Below are positions 11,512 to 22,940 of a stretch of 64,000 bases of DNA, one piece after another. Source of the stretch: Rhizopus sp. PT2906. Taxonomy: Eukaryota > Mucoromycota > Mucoromycetes > Mucorales > Rhizopodaceae. Under the pieces are notes generated by a model, which was not told the origin of the DNA, made no database searches, and saw only the letters and a program-made list of their open reading frames with translations. The first letter of the stretch is position 1. The number at the start of each line of letters is the position of its first letter. The position numbers were made by a program, and so were the translations under genes. The stretch covers positions 124,001-188,000 of the forward strand of contig JAMYHX010000020.1 of the NCBI GenBank assembly GCA_025529335.1, written 5' to 3'.

Positions 11512-12305
11512 ATGAATATATTCTGTATAAATAATAAGTAAATTCGATTATTATCCCTTTACTATACGACTAACGTTTTTATTCTTGTAGAAAAAAAGGA
11601 AAAAAGAAATGTAAAACATGATATGACATATGAAGGGTCTTTACATGAATCTGTGACTTGTACCAGTAATCGTGAGATCATAAAATCATACGGTATTATA
11701 GACAAACAGTAAACTTCTTCCCACCTTGTGACCCGGGAAATATATTATGATTATCCTTTTTTTTCCCTTTATTGATATCTAACCGCATCTTGTTTTATTT
11801 TTTTGATTTGTCGTGTAAAGATGTCCTAAAAGAAATTATTTCCAGTAAGGGGGTTTTAAGTGCAACGGAAAACGTTCGATTATGCTGACGAATAGGGTAA
11901 TGTTGTTTTATCGATAGCCATCTATTCTTTTATCATTTTCATCAAACTTGAAACTTTAGTCAATGTACTAAAGAGCACAGTCGAACGTAAATGTAATATA
12001 GTGTGTGTTATTCCATGACTGAATGATGTAGTGGCTTTAGAGATACACACATACATAGTCATATATTTCCTTAGCATAAGTAATTCAATAATTCATCTCG
12101 CATATGAATTTCTCTTTATTGAGTATGAGCTGATGTTAAATAGCTTGCTGTACTACCAATAGGTGTGTATTGCAATGAGAAGCTCTTTTGTCTAATTAGG
12201 GGAAGGGATAGAGAGAGAAATATAAGTAGAGATGAGGTAATGCGAGTGTATATGAACGATATTAGCATGAGAGGGGTCTATCAAAAGGATACGGTTTGCA
12301 TTCAA
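11512..12305. other. Intergenic, PFK promoter side
   Basis: About 790 bp upstream of PFK (minus) and downstream of the carrier gene. T-rich tracts lie near 11755-11780. No ORF of interest, RNA gene or repeat recognised. Confidence 0.6.
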
Positions 12306-13505
12306 TTAGCTTCCAAATTGTCGGTTAAGAAGTTCCTATAGTATAATTTGTATAAGCATTTATAATATAGCATATAGTCTTAACTTACATAGGTTAGGAA
12401 AATGATGGCTGATGTTGGAGCACTACGAGCAACTGTGATACCACAGCCTCTATAAAATGCTTTGTAGCCTCCCGTTGAGTAGAGTTCTTTAGCTGTCTGA
12501 GTAAATGATCGTTGACCTGAAGAAGCTAATAGTTGCTCGTCTGTTTGCATTTGCGATTTGATAACATCAACTGGGAAAAGTGATAGATTGTATGCCATAC
12601 CACCTAGTGCACCACTGGCCATCAGTTCTGAGGGTGATAAATCCTTTTTAAGGAAGGTCTCATCTGTCACTGCTTGTCGTCTTTTTATAAACTGTGCACA
12701 AGCAAATTCATAAGTACCAAACCAGAAAGCGCCGCCTCCTGACTCTCGTAATAAAGTAGCTAAAAAGCCTCTATAAAATCCTGAGATGCCGTGTGTTCTA
12801 ACAACGTGTTGTATAACGTGAAATGGTCCGGTAAATTGATGAGTGCTGGCAGAGGCATTTATTCCAATCTGGACTTGTAATTTACACTTGATCAATTCTA
12901 CTGGTGTCAAGATAAAAGATGCGATTGCACCAGAGGCGGCACCTGCTAAAACTAATTGGCTCATTCTTAAGGGTGGCAAGTCTTCTTCAGGTATATTCTT
13001 TAGTTTATCCAGCTCTTCTGCGTTCAACGAGTACTCTCTTATCAGTCTTTGTATCTGTCGATAGCCTACAAATAATGCCGCATTTTCGATCATTGATCCA
13101 ACTAATGGTGACGACATGCCCTATGATTATGGTCAATATAAATCAATATGAGTTTATTATGACTTACTGTAAATAATCCTCGGATACCTTCTTGCTTCAT
13201 TGTGGATTTGAAGCAGTCCCATGGCCCTGAGTAGAAAGGCTTATTGACAGGTTGTGTCTGTAGCCTGACTTTGATCGTATCAAATGGATATTCTACAAAT
13301 TTGCCAACCATACCAGCTATCTTTATTATTTGAAGCATGTTAGTAAATGTATATTATACGTAAATGTATCTTTTATCAGTACCGAACCAAAGATAAGATC
13401 GTCAACCTGCTTTCGTAAATTGGATTTTTGCTCTATTTTAGGTATAAACAGGTTGTTTTCCTTTAATAGGATAACATTATGGGTTGCAGACTGCTTCTCT
13501 TCCAT
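12306..13505 (-). CDS. Mitochondrial ornithine/basic amino acid carrier (ARG11/ORT1-like)
   Basis: Mitochondrial carrier family (SLC25), 345 aa, inner membrane. Exons (minus): 13505-13383, 13320-13168, 13120-12389, 12335-12306. Three carrier repeats show the signatures PFDTIKVRLQ, PVELIKCKLQ and PVDVIKSQMQ, each before a substrate-contact helix. The first block (DLIFGS then AGMVGKFVEYPFDT) and GMSSPLVGSMIENAALF resemble the fungal ORT1/ARG-13 group that exports ornithine for arginine synthesis. Related carnitine carriers are the main alternative. The last exon is only 30 nt and ends ELLNRQFGS; without it the frame runs into a stop two codons past the donor. Confidence 0.88.
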
Positions 13506-13636
13506 TTTATATCAATGGCAAAGAAAAGAAAAGGAAGAGAAATAAAAGAATGGCCTTAGACAGGCAAGGAAACAAAAAAAAAAAAAAAGAGATAAGACAA
13601 GACTTGAGTCATAATTAAGCTGTCACAGGATTAAGT

Positions 13637-13660
13637 GAGCCAATAACATGGCCTTGGCTC
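13637..13660. repeat. Hairpin 3' of Fanzor element 1 (7-bp stem, 10-nt loop)
   Basis: GAGCCAA at 13637-13643 pairs with TTGGCTC at 13654-13660. It lies about 90 nt past the Fanzor stop codon on the 3' side, where TnpB/Fanzor elements usually keep their guide (omega) RNA. This could be part of that RNA or a chance hairpin. Confidence 0.35.
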
Positions 13661-13731
13661 TTGCATATTAAATTAAAGACACTTAGGATAGGAAAGGTAC
13701 ACTTAAATCACCACCGAAATGATGAAGTAAA

Positions 13732-13744
13732 GGTCCAAAGGACC
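13732..13744. repeat. Hairpin touching Fanzor element 1 stop codon
   Basis: GGTCC-AAA-GGACC is a perfect 5-bp stem with a 3-nt loop, ending 2 nt from the TAA stop at 13747-13749. Known omega RNAs often overlap or abut the 3' end of the ORF; a role here is only inferred. Confidence 0.35.
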
Positions 13745-13746
13745 AA

Positions 13747-16620
13747 TTAAAGTGGCTGTGAAGTGGCTTGATAACCACCAGAGGTTGATACTCTTTTTAG
13801 AGAGGGATATCTTGATAAAATACTGTAGTTTGACTCCACATAAGACACCAGGATGGAGCGAATATTCAAAGCAGCATTTACATCCCTTTGCCATACCTAT
13901 TATTACTCATTAAAACTAATACTCTTATCATTTACACTGCACTTACGATATCACAGTCATTCGCAGCTGGACACAATTGGCAATGCTTCAACTGGTAAAT
14001 GACCGGAAGATAGCCTTTAGATAAAGTTTAGTAATAGCCCTATATGACTTCGTGCGCAATTTTACTTACTGCTGGGTTCTCTTTGTGGGCACTCCGATGT
14101 ACGACAAACAGTCCTCTTGTTATCGTCCAAACATCGTAGAGTAGCATTTTTTCCCCTTGCAGACGAACTTTCTTTTTCCTTTTGAACATAAAAAAGTTAA
14201 TGTTATTTAATGTTACAAATACAATGATCTGCTTACTTATGATTACAAACAAGCTTTTGTCTTACGTATTTGTTCTCGAGACGTCGGTGGCATTTTGAAC
14301 AGGCCACACTTGTCCTGAGCTCATCAACAGGAATTACTAATGCCCTCTGGGCAAAAACCCTTTGGACTCTCTGTATATAAAATGAACATTAGCCTATTCA
14401 ATATAGTGATAAAGTTGCTATACTACTCTACCTTCACAGGAATGGGAGTATACCCTGCTTTTGTTCCTGTCAAACTTGCATCACCATAAGCGATTACTGT
14501 TCGCTTTGCTTCTTTTGCAACTATTCCGCTTGCCTTTTTGAATGTATTCTTTGCTTTTCTTCGTTTCTTTGAATTTGTTCTGTGGGCAAGGGTATAAGGA
14601 GCATCAGCGGCGGTTTGACCCAGTACAAGATCACACATATGGTTGTCTGTGATTTGTCGGTTCTGAACAGGGTATGCCTTCGTCTCACGATGGCGATAAC
14701 CTTTCATAAAATCAAAAATCCTACAAGATACAAAATGATAAGTATAACAAGTAAGGTCACTTAACTACTTACTTTCTTCGGTTTCTACCGATCATTCTCA
14801 AGTACTTCAGCAGTTCACTACTATTGACAGAGTCCACTACAGGAATCTCACTGTATACCTGCTGTGTACCAGCTGCCTCTCTGTTTTTCAATTCTACCTT
14901 CCTCGCCCACTCAAACCCCGAGCGCATCCTAACGAATCGTCAGTAAAAGGTTTTTTGCATTAAACAGAAGATTATATAAACTAGCGTATACTTACTTATA
15001 CTCAGCATTGCTAAACTTTGTAGTTTTTTCCAATGCTGCTTTCTTGTCTATAATTTCCATAGCTGAACTGTCTGCCGCAACAAATATGCCCCGTTGGCCT
15101 ATATGTATTGGAAGTATTACTTGATATTTTCAAAATAATGTTCATACCTGGGTCTAAGCCGATTATTCGGTCGTTCAGTGTTATGCCCGTGGGCTCTTTT
15201 TTCAAGGAATACAGTCCTTTGTTCCAGTTGGTCAAATTAATCCTTCTTTTCATGAAGTTCATTTCATTATCATCTTGAGGTATTTGCTCTGTTTGAATCA
15301 TTGATCAATATTTGAAGTGTACGAAAAGGTTTTTTCATTACCTATGGTTTTTTTTATGAACAAAATTACCATCATATACCCGTCGGTCTTCCATCCGTAA
15401 TCCAACCTGGCATACGGTTGACTTCCTTTAATAGATTTATAATTAAGAATGATGAATAAATTACTATTAAAGCAACAGTATAGACATACCTTGGCTGGCG
15501 CTGCCTCTCTTCTTCTGTATGTGGTCCAAGTTGAACAGTGTTTCCCACAAGTTGTTTTTCTAAACAGCACCTCCGTAGTGGTCCTCAAAGCTTGTTGGTA
15601 CCATCAATACCGGAATATTCTGTATAACAGTTACTGTTAGTAAAGCACACAACTGGATATTACAGTATAGAAATACCCTTTTCTCTTCAAAACTATACTC
15701 CTCAGTATATACTTGTTGGGGAATTTTTGGCCAGCGTTGAAACATCTCTCGAGGACACCATGCATTGCATGAACACCGCTTAGCGGCACAAACACTACCA
15801 ATAATTACTGTCGTTAGTAACTTTTGTTAGTACTCATATATGACTTACGCATGCTATTGCTTGGTCTAGGCATAACATGCCAAGTCTTGATCTTTAATTC
15901 CGGCTTTGATATTGCTTCTTTTAGTAGCTCTGCACTAAAGCGTACAAGCTTCGCAGAGTTAATTTTGATATATGTATAGTCAGAAATTGATTCAAAGGTA
16001 TCATTGTTAAATACATCTTTATATATGCCAAGTATTTTGCTAAATGAGATAATTTATAATTTCGCATTTAGAAGCATTTTTTATAACATACTTGTATTGT
16101 GATTCAAATCCTTCTAGTTCAATATTGGCATCCTTGTATTCTTTGTAGAGCTCGATGATTTTAGCAGCTTTGGTTGCTAATAGATTATTGTAAGATGACA
16201 CAGCATAAAAGGTAAGATATTGACTCACCAATGGTTCTAGGATTAAATGATTGGTTTATACTTTCCCAAAGACCTCGAAGGAACCCCAAAAGGACTCGAA
16301 ATATATACAAGTTTACGTTTTGTATAAGATGCAGAGAAGTATCTTCAAAAAAGATTACATAAATTGACTGGTTGGTTTTCTAAGTCTTCTTTATTGTTTA
16401 AAAGACAGCATAAAATGAGCTTGATATTTTGAGCATAAAATAAATGTGGGCAACACTGGTAAATAACACGTAATTGAAAAAGTTGTTAGGGACTTTATTT
16501 AAATAGTCTGATCTTGGCCTTTTTTTCTTTTCTTCTTTGAATCAAAAAGTAAGGCCAGCTATTCCCCAGCTAGCTCTAAGATTTGTTGTCTCATTTGTTG
16601 TTTGAAATTATCATTTTTCT
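13747..16620 (-). pseudogene. Fanzor (eukaryotic TnpB-like RNA-guided nuclease), element 1, broken
   Basis: Intron-rich relative of the IS200/IS605 TnpB nuclease. The 3' half (15588 to 13747) splices cleanly. It contains GWKTDG before the RuvC fold, RuvC-I IIGLDPG (Asp), IAYGDAS at the RuvC-II position without the usual Glu, then PVDELRTSVACSKC with the relocated Glu and first zinc-knuckle cysteines, further Cys in LRCLDDN and RTSEC, and RuvC-III WQRDVNAALN (Asp). The N-terminal half is recognisable (for example GFLRGLWESINQSF at about 16270-16310) but damaged: in-frame TAG at 16559-16561, a frameshift near 16520-16535, a disrupted join near 16380-16450, and TAG at 15560-15562. So it is a relic unless the stops are spliced out. 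It sits between the carrier and F-box genes in the same orientation as element 2. Confidence 0.82.
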
Positions 16621-16819
16621 ATCAGTGTGTGCATAATTTGTGAATAAAGTGTAAGATCATAGTGAATCCTACAATTAAGCTCATTACAGGTCAAAGACCC
16701 AAATAACCCTGACGATATAATGTTTATTTCCTGTTTGCCTTAACGACGCACATATCTGACTTTTTGATAAATATTTCCTGTTAAAATTAAATATTATGAA
16801 TATAGGAGAGCTAAAGTTG

Positions 16820-17497
16820 TTACTGACCTTGCAAGAGAAGCTCTTCTCTAGAAAACTTGAATCTTTTTCTATTCTTTCTTGCTCTCTGATAAGCAGCAAT
16901 ACTAACATCTCCTCCATACATTTCGCGTGCCAAATTAATGATATCATCTGTCCTGTATTTACCTGTATATCTTGGTAAAAGTTGAACTAGCTCTGCAGGC
17001 AGGTTAAAGTTGGACTTGACTTCACACCAACGGATTGACTCTTCCAAGCGCTTTTCTGGATTGTGATAGTCATATCTTATTTGAGGCAACACATTCTCTT
17101 TTATGACTCCATGTCTCATAAAGTGATCTTTTCTGCATTCCAAACACAAACGGAGTATAGTCAAGCGCCTGCTGGTCGAATTTTCTTGGTCATTGACTTT
17201 TATGGCAAGGACAGAGCGTTGTCCATTTCGCGGCCCAATACAGTAGCATTGTTCACATATAAGGTTTATTTTGCTTTTGACGATATCGTACCATGTCTTG
17301 TATTTACGCTTAGGTGTGCTCAATCGAGATCGTTCAGCTATTTCTTGCCAAATGGGATGATTCAGTATTGCAAAACGTTGCCATCGACTTGTTGACGACA
17401 AGATAAGCAAGTCGCTGATGGCTAAATGCCGATAGACTTCACCTAGTATCTCTTGTGGTAATCGTTGAGCAAGAGCATCACGTTCGGGATAGTTCAT
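16820..17497 (-). CDS. F-box protein
   Basis: 225 aa in one exon as read. An F-box lies at residues about 13-55 (LPQEILGEVYRHLAISDLL through PIWQEIAE). F-boxes bind Skp1, making this a likely substrate receptor of an SCF ubiquitin ligase. Downstream is a small Cys-rich segment (ICEQCYC then LCLECRKDH) that could bind zinc, and a basic C-terminus (RARKNRKRFKF). No WD40 or LRR substrate domain is visible, so the target is unknown. A gtcagt site at the last codons and an acag acceptor further on would replace the stop with about 12 more residues ending at 16740; which form is right is undecided. Fanzor element 1 begins about 200 bp downstream. Confidence 0.8.
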   Translation of the reverse strand: MNYPERDALAQRLPQEILGEVYRHLAISDLLILSSTSRWQRFAILNHPIWQEIAERSRLSTPKRKYKTWYDIVKSKINLICEQCYCIGPRNGQRSVLAIKVNDQENSTSRRLTILRLCLECRKDHFMRHGVIKENVLPQIRYDYHNPEKRLEESIRWCEVKSNFNLPAELVQLLPRYTGKYRTDDIINLAREMYGGDVSIAAYQRARKNRKRFKFSREELLLQGQ

Positions 17498-17825
17498 CTA
17501 TACTTAAAATCAACTTTAACATACAAGAGCAATAATGTGTATGCTATACCTCAAAAAATATAAAAAGGAAGAGTAAAAATGACAACATTTAGTTTATCAT
17601 AGCTTATAAAGGAAGCAAGATTTTTTTTTTCCTTTCAGATAAATCAACAAAAGTTATTGTTATGATTAATATCATTTTGTTATATTTATTCTCTCTTTCT
17701 TTCTCTTCTATCAGTGGGTAAATAAATATGATGCATCATATCAAACTAAAAAAGTTTGCCAAATTTCCCTTTTCTGATTTGAAGCCAACCATGGTTTATT
17801 TAAAACGTTTTGATTATCGTTATAT
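17498..17825. other. Intergenic between F-box gene and transcription factor gene
   Basis: 328 bp, AT-rich with T and TC tracts near 17623-17710. It serves as the 5' side of the F-box gene and the 3' side of the factor gene. Nothing else recognised. Confidence 0.6.
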
Positions 17826-20583
17826 CTATGGTTGATGTGAAGGAAAGAAACTATAGTTGTTTTCATTATTCATCAATATCCCCATCATAGATTCATTAGG
17901 GGTATTAGGTATTACAGGATCCATGGGAAAGAGAGGGTCCATCATTACTTGCTGTTGCTGTTGTTGAGCTGTCATGGGTATATTATATGGAAGTAGGGTA
18001 TTAGGCGGCGCCGAGAACCGGTTGCTTCGAGTTGTCATTGTACTGAGATACAGATCATTTCCAAGCGCTGTGGAACCTGAAGCCATTAGAGCTTCAGTAA
18101 GATCGGGAGGCATTGAGTTTGTAACAGTATGACGTCGTGCACTTGCATAAGGTCGAGCCATGCCTGTGCGTGTAGGCCGTTGAACAGGAATAGTAAAGTC
18201 TCCTACAAACGAGGTGCTTTTCCTCAAACTGGATCTTCGAGATATAGAGCGGCGAGGCGATGACGCTGGTGTATTATAATAATTATCTATTGAACCACTG
18301 CTTGATGCCACTGTTCCACTGATATCTGCAAGATACTGTGCAGTGGGAGACGAGGGTTGTGAGTGATAGGACATGTGTTGAGGTGGATATACGGGCTGTT
18401 GGAACATTTGCTGAAGTTGAGGTGCATAGTAGCTTGGATGTTGCTGATAGAGCGAGCTTAATGATGGAGCAGATAGTCTGTTTTGAGCACGAGACAGTCT
18501 ATTTGTTGTTGAATGGGCTGATCTCTGATGAGCCATGGGCTCGGATACGATGGGGTTTGCAGAGGTTGAAGTGTACGAGGCACTGTCGGGTGTAGAGGGG
18601 AACTGTAAGGAGGATCTCGACCGTCTTTTCTTAATTTTAGGCGATACAGGGCTTTGTGGACAACTAAGAGAAGTATCTAAAGGCGAGGATCTTGCAGAAG
18701 AAGTGTTTGAAGATGAAGCAAGCTCGTGTCTCTTTCTGGTGTCTATCCACACTTGGTTCTCTGCTGTGGATACGTCTTCAATCTCAGTCACTGGGGATTT
18801 CTCCACAAGTGTGTTTAATGCAGAAACTGTCTTTTGATACTGAGATAGGTCAAATGGCTGCGTATAAGTGTCTGTACTTTTTGATCTCTGTACAGTGAGG
18901 GCAGCTGTCAAGCAGTAAATGATTTGCTGGACACCACGTATGGTACTGTAAAAGATGTCTATTCCTTTTGTTGACAATATGTGTTCAGTGATATCAGTTA
19001 TGGAAGATGCAGACGACTGACAGTAAAAGTTATATTGGGAGCTGTTTACACAGTCAGACAGCGCATAAGGTCGGTATAAGAGGATGTTGGCAACATGGTA
19101 TATCAGATGAATAAAGGGCACGTAGATATCATTATTCGATGATACAATCTGCGGAATAGATTGTCCTAAATCGTTCAATTTCTGCTCTAAATAGCTAAAG
19201 TCTTTTTGTTCATCAAACAGCGGGTGGACATCCGTGCCATATTTTGATCGCATAAACCGAAGTACAAAGCCCTGAACGTGTATTACCTTTGACAGCCAAT
19301 GAAAGTTGAGAACAGCATTATAATCGTCATTGTGTTCCTCATCAGTGCACTGTGGATACTGGGCTGTGCATTCATCTGGACTAAAATGAGGCTGGAAACC
19401 GTGTTCAGTGCTACAGAGAATAAATCACATTAAAATGGATGGGTTAATGCATATGCAATTCTTTACCTCATAAGCGTTTCATATGTGTAAACTGCCCAGA
19501 AGGTCCTATTACGATATTCTGAATCGTGATGGGATGTATAACTGCCATCATCTTTTCTTGAGAGCCCTAAATCATTTGTCATTTGAATAGCCAGCTGCAT
19601 CAAGGACTTTGTTCTCCAAAAGAATCCCGGGCGTTGAACATGTTCGTGATATTTAATGAGTAGTAGCAAAGCCTGAATGGTCGAAAGCCTTGGTGTATCC
19701 ATATAGATGTCGATAAGGCTTAAAGCCATCTTATAATATGGCCATCCCGGTGGATTACCTACTTGCTGCTGCTGTTGTTGTTGTTGTTGTTGATCATCAA
19801 ATTTGGATGCAACTGCATAAACAGCATTGAGCAGTAATGACGGAGGCTGGGGACTTGTGATGGATAATTTGCTTACAAAGGGCATAGAGTGATGAATGTG
19901 ATCAAAATAAAGTTTGATTAGATCAAATCTCATGGGTATTGGCGGTTTAATCTTAAGATGTGGCTCTGGTGGTTCTGCACTTAGATTACTGTTATTTTGG
20001 TAGAGTGGCTCAATACGATCCATACGAGTAGGATATTCAGGTACATACAAGCCACGGCCGATAGAACTGATATTGAAGTAATCTTTGTCGACTGATGATG
20101 TAAAATCCAGTTTTATGGGCGGTGTTTGGTCACTCTTGTGTATCCTTTGTAAAGCTGCATCGACTGCACGTAAGCGTGATTCAAATGGTTCAAGATATTC
20201 TTTGGGTGGTCCCTTTCTGGAAGCAACACTAGAGAAATTACAGTCTACTGCTGCTTTTTGACAACGTTCACAAGGTTGAGCCCCATCACATCGTACCTAG
20301 GAATAAGGGTTAACTTATCTGTTAAAATTGATGCAGAAATAGTAAAATAATAAAATCATGCTCAGTGAAACTTGGCGAGTCAGAAATAGTCCCAAAATAA
20401 GGGACCATAAAACGGGTTCTTTTTATATAAAGCATGATAGAGTATATAATAGTTGTTTACCTTTTTCTTTCTACATTCATTACAGGCTTTGCTTACTTTA
20501 TTTCTCTTGTTTCCTCTACTAGTGGACTGTATAGTTTGCTGCTCTAGTGATTCAGGTGTGGTTGTCGTTGTTGAGATGTCCAT
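17826..20583 (-). CDS. Zn(II)2Cys6 transcription factor with fungal_trans domain
   Basis: 845 aa. Exons (minus): 20583-20461, 20296-19467, 19410-17826. A binuclear zinc cluster spans residues about 33-62 (CNECRKKKVRCDGAQPCERC then VDCNF), split by intron 1 exactly after KKK. The middle region carries the fungal transcription-factor regulatory domain (PMRFDLIKLYFDHIHHSMPF, LLNAVYAVASKF, MALSLIDIYMDTP, MTNDLGLSR, FWAVYTYE). A glutamine run (about 10 Q, 19763-19790) interrupts it. The C-terminal 300 residues are Ser/Pro/Gln-rich and probably an activation or phosphorylation region. Nuclear. Target genes unknown; the family includes xylanase and amino acid regulators. Confidence 0.92.
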
Positions 20584-21046
20584 TCTGGCATTTGTAATAT
20601 GGATTTAATATAACGACTATTTCTTTATGTTGATATTCTTACTATGAAAAGGATAATATAGAAAAAGAAGAGAAAGAGAAAGAGAAAGAGAGAGAGAGGT
20701 GTGTGTATGTGTGTGTATATGGCCAGGTTCTTCAATGGAAAAATTACAGTCTGTTTTCAGGCTGAGTTGGTAAAATCATTTTTATTGTCTTTCCAGGTTT
20801 AATTTGATTAAAGAATTCTACTGATGATATTACAATAATAGCATGGAAGCATAAATTAGTGCTGGTGTTCATAACGGCATATATGGCTTAGTGCGTCATT
20901 TTTATAAATTGACATTGTTCACGTTATTATTATTGTTGCCGTAGTAGGCTTTGAATTAATTGATTTCTCCTCCATAAAGCCAAACGGAGTTTTACAACAT
21001 CCTATAAAGTAAAAAAAGACCACCGACTTGTCCTATCGTATTACAG
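20584..21046. other. Intergenic with GA/GT microsatellite
   Basis: 463 bp between the factor promoter (minus) and the end of Fanzor element 2. A purine microsatellite (GAAAGA then GA then GT units) lies at about 20660-20720. The side adjoining the Fanzor (about 20950-21046) may contain its 3' element; a small inverted CTCC/GGAG pair is at about 20968-20991. Confidence 0.5.
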
Positions 21047-22800
21047 TCATATCAAAAAGTAGAAAGTCCTTATTTCCTGTCCACTCTGCCAATCGACCCC
21101 GAGAAATAATGAATTGTCCGGCAAAAATCTAAAAGTTCCGGGAAACAGAACAGCCACAAAAAAGGAATTAGTTTCTAAATGTCTAATAATAGACAAACTG
21201 TTTAAGCTGTTGTTTCTTGTTTTTGGTCGTTCAAAAACAGTCGGTCGGCCGTTTCCTCTCCAAATTGCTAAAGAGATTACCATTGTATTTTTTGCAGCAT
21301 TCATGTCTCGCTGCCACATGTATTGCAGGTTTTAGAGACCAGTACACTGTGACCGCGAGTGTGCTTTGCAGGTTTAAGAGTAGTCATTTGGCAATTGTTG
21401 CAAGTCTTTGAGGTATTGAATTCATCAATGACGACAGTAATATGGCCACATTCTCTTTCCTGCTTTTTAAGGGCCATCCACAACTTCCCTGTTACCCCAC
21501 AGCGGTTACCTCTTAGCTTGACTAAGTCCTTCCCAAACATTCCGTTCCCAAAGACGACCAACGGCACCTTTCTGTTGTTTTCCGTATAGGGCAAAGGTTT
21601 CCATTTATTTTTTTCTACGTCTTCTGTTGTGCTTTGCACCACCAGTAAGAAGAATATTGACCATTTTTTCGGCCGCTCTCTGTCGATCTTGGTACAGAAA
21701 AAATTGAAATTTTGCAATGTCACTGCCATAAAAATTGAATAGTGTATTCAAATGACTGAGGATATACTGAACATAGACAATTTATGAGTAGTAGGAAGTT
21801 GTCTTGTGGGATGGCATCTCACTTTCAATTGATTCAATTTGATTTTCTTTTTTCCGTCGTTTCTGGTCAGCCTGATATCTGGTAGATCCGGTCATGTGAT
21901 AATATTCAGGGGGTGGTTCATCGCAGAAGACTATGAGCTTTTGTGCTTACACCCTCTGCCGCTGTGAAAACAGTCTTTCTCCCAGGATCAATAAAAAGCA
22001 GCCTGTAACTTTTTTGTACTTTGTTCATTGTTGCACGATTGGTTGATCTTTTGTAAAATAGACAGTCAACAAAGAAGCCGTTCAATCTAATTATGTTGCC
22101 AAACATGACGTGGTTGTTTCCGCATGGTTCAAGGCCGTCGCTAAAATAAAAATAAAAGATTAATGGTTTCCTGATAAGATGTCAGCATTTTTTGACAACG
22201 ATCTATAATACCTTTTATATCTCAAGGCAGCAAAATCTATCACACTTTCGAAGAACGAGAGTTGATTATCGTACCCTTCTGGTCTTGATCGAGATACAAA
22301 TGTTGCCAACGCGTTTGAGCTAATGGTGATTGATCTGGAATGCAAGGATAGCTTCGGTAATACTCCAGATAGTTGTGGCAATGGGAGTCGGCGCACATCA
22401 TAAGGTTTGTGGTTTCGATGTTCAACCTCGTATTCGGATAAGATTTGACAAAGAACACGTATGTGTTGTTCTGGTTGGCGACTGAGAGCTTTTAAAGTAA
22501 CTTTGTTTGGGAGCAATACTTTGAGCGACTGACAAAGATGTGCAATCGATGCTTTTTGTTGTTCCTGCAGTCTTATCGCACAACTTGGCCAATGTGGTTC
22601 CCCGCCACAAACGAACTGATAACAATATTTAGCCGAAATGTCAGAAATATCATTCGGATGTACTTTCTACATATGAGAAAAGTATGAATTCTAGTTTTCC
22701 AGAAGTTGGACTAATCCTACCGGCGCTACCTTTATCCACTACCTATGATATCGTCAACAGGACCTTTGAATGTATGGCGTCAAGCTAAACATGACTTTAT
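21047..22800 (-). pseudogene. Fanzor (eukaryotic TnpB-like RNA-guided nuclease), element 2, broken
   Basis: A second TnpB-like relic, clearly different in sequence from element 1. N-terminal exons run from about 22790 (KGPVDDII) through 22670-22205 (KVHPNDISDISAKYC to DFAALRYK). An exon at 22140-21951 holds RuvC-I LLFIDPGRK (Asp). Then come PEYYHMTGSTRYQ, IESEMPSHKT, LFNFYG, VVFGNGMFGKD (RuvC-II position, no Glu), VVIDEFNTSKTCNNC (relocated Glu plus zinc Cys), KTCNT and WQRDMNAAKN (RuvC-III Asp), and GRPTVFERP. Lesions: an in-frame TAA after SYYS (about 21785), a frameshift near the A7 run at about 21606-21613, a frameshift just before WQRD (about 21320), and a break near 22735. It is therefore a pseudogene. 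It lies downstream of uL3m and beside a second gene remnant. Confidence 0.82.
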
Positions 22801-22940
22801 AAATTCACCATACTAGTTTGTATTTCTTTTCAGGAACAAAAGATAAAAAGAATTACTGTTTTTTCTTTATTTATTCTAGTTTTATGTTGTCAGTTTGATT
22901 AACCAAGATCAATCACGTGTAATTATGGTGAATTCACATT

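Noticed and set aside
18338..18837. Plus-strand ORFs (85 and 100 codons) over the Zn2Cys6 gene
   Set aside because: Antisense shadows of a strongly supported minus-strand coding exon.
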